NCBI GenBank assembly: GCA_051744345.1
Contig: JBNJCW010000027.1
Coordinates: 1-23,612, forward strand
Reading direction: 5' to 3'
Source: Halolacustris sp051744345
GTDB lineage: Bacteria > Actinomycetota > Humimicrobiia > Humimicrobiales > Humimicrobiaceae
DNA: 23,612 bases
A model generated the notes under the pieces. The model was not told where the DNA came from, made no database searches, and saw only the letters and a list, made by a program, of their open reading frames with translations. Positions 23,091 to 23,612 of the stretch are shown piece by piece. Both the position numbers and the translations under genes were made by a program. Position 1 is the first letter of the stretch, and each line of letters opens with the position of its first letter.

Positions 23091-23612
23091 CTATGTGTTT
23101 ATACCCTGTAGTTTAAGCCCTTCATCTTCTGGCAAACCAAGTGCCAGGTTCATATTCTGTACTGCCTGGCCGGCTGCTCCCTTAAGCAAATTGTCTATAG
23201 CCGTAAAAACCTTAAGCACTCCCGCCCTCCGGTCATACCTTGCAGAGATAAGGCAGTTATTGGTCCCGGCTACATCCCCTATCTGGGGGATATCTTCCAT
23301 ATATCTTACAAAACAGCTGTTACTGTAATATTTATCATATAAGGATTTCAGTTTGCCCTCATCCATGCCCTCTGCCTTTATGTATATGGAACTGAATATG
23401 CCCCTGTTTAGGGGAAGGATATGGGGGGTAAAGCTTACCGCCACCTTTTTTTTGTATATTTTTTCTATCTCCTGCTCCATCTCTCCGATATGCCTGTGGC
23501 CTAAAGCCGAATATGCATAGAAATTTTCATTCAAGCTTATAAAAAGGTACGGGTCTTTTAGCTTCCTCCCTGCCCCGCTTACTCCGGATTTTGAATCTAT
23601 CACCAGGCTGTC
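23091..23612 (-). CDS. argC: N-acetyl-gamma-glutamyl-phosphate reductase (5' part outside window)
   Basis: NADPH-dependent reductase that makes N-acetylglutamate semialdehyde. Only the C-terminal 173 residues are visible; the frame is open to the right edge and reads DSLVIDSKSGVSGAGRK there, the conserved stretch of the ArgC dimerisation domain, so the gene continues outside and the GTG at 23603 is an internal Val, not a start. GHRHIGEMEQE holds the catalytic His region, and SFTPHILPLNRGI is typical. The active-site Cys is in the missing part. It is the first known gene of argCJBDFRGH; promoter and ARG boxes should lie beyond the edge. Confidence 0.96.
   Translation of the reverse strand, partial: DSLVIDSKSGVSGAGRKLKDPYLFISLNENFYAYSALGHRHIGEMEQEIEKIYKKKVAVSFTPHILPLNRGIFSSIYIKAEGMDEGKLKSLYDKYYSNSCFVRYMEDIPQIGDVAGTNNCLISARYDRRAGVLKVFTAIDNLLKGAAGQAVQNMNLALGLPEDEGLKLQGINT

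Overview
The window looks like chromosome from an anaerobic, moderately AT-leaning Gram-positive-type bacterium, most likely a deep-branching or uncultivated actinobacterium. Three things point there: the arginine genes run argC-J-B-D-F-R-G-H, the order known from Actinobacteria such as Mycobacterium; the class A penicillin-binding protein ends in four PASTA repeats; and the left side carries genes typical of anaerobes (two DUF5320 proteins with an Mrp ATPase, DUF134, a DUF2099 'methanogenesis marker 8' homologue, an FmdB zinc ribbon). The lineage is an inference; there is no rRNA gene here to settle it. I found no tRNA, rRNA, CRISPR array, prophage or transposase gene. All genes but one (the penicillin-binding protein) are on the minus strand.

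Left part (1-1340, minus): two small DUF5320 proteins followed by an Mrp/NBP35-type Fe-S ATPase that runs off the left edge. They are driven by a very clear promoter whose 17-bp spacer and start site are each filled by a TGAAC-N4-GTTCA palindrome, so the unit is probably tightly repressed. A gene-free stretch (1336-1719) follows, then an M24 peptidase-fold protein with two of its five metal ligands changed, then an FmdB-type zinc ribbon gene with its own promoter and terminator.

Middle (3403-9942): tyrS, a DUF134 regulator carrying a zinc ribbon, and the DUF2099 gene form a tightly packed operon with TTG starts. Divergent from tyrS is the large PASTA penicillin-binding protein. Converging on its end is a broken PflA-like radical SAM gene (5' half missing, one frameshift) directly behind a gamma-glutamylcyclotransferase-family gene.

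Right part (10037-23612): a NIF3-like gene overlaps a long U32-family gene by ATGA; next is a membrane glycosyltransferase with an N-terminal MshEN domain, a fold that binds c-di-GMP in other proteins; then a 617-bp non-coding region with AT-rich direct repeats and a 73-bp inverted-repeat element; then the arginine operon, complete except that the 5' part of argC lies outside the window. These enzymes run the acetyl-recycling pathway from glutamate to arginine, with ArgR as likely repressor and an ArgB N-terminal helix that suggests arginine feedback inhibition.

The most interesting points are the double-operator promoter of the DUF5320/Mrp unit, a possible RNA switch in front of mrp, the tyrS-DUF134-DUF2099 operon, the MshEN-glycosyltransferase fusion and the decayed radical SAM gene.
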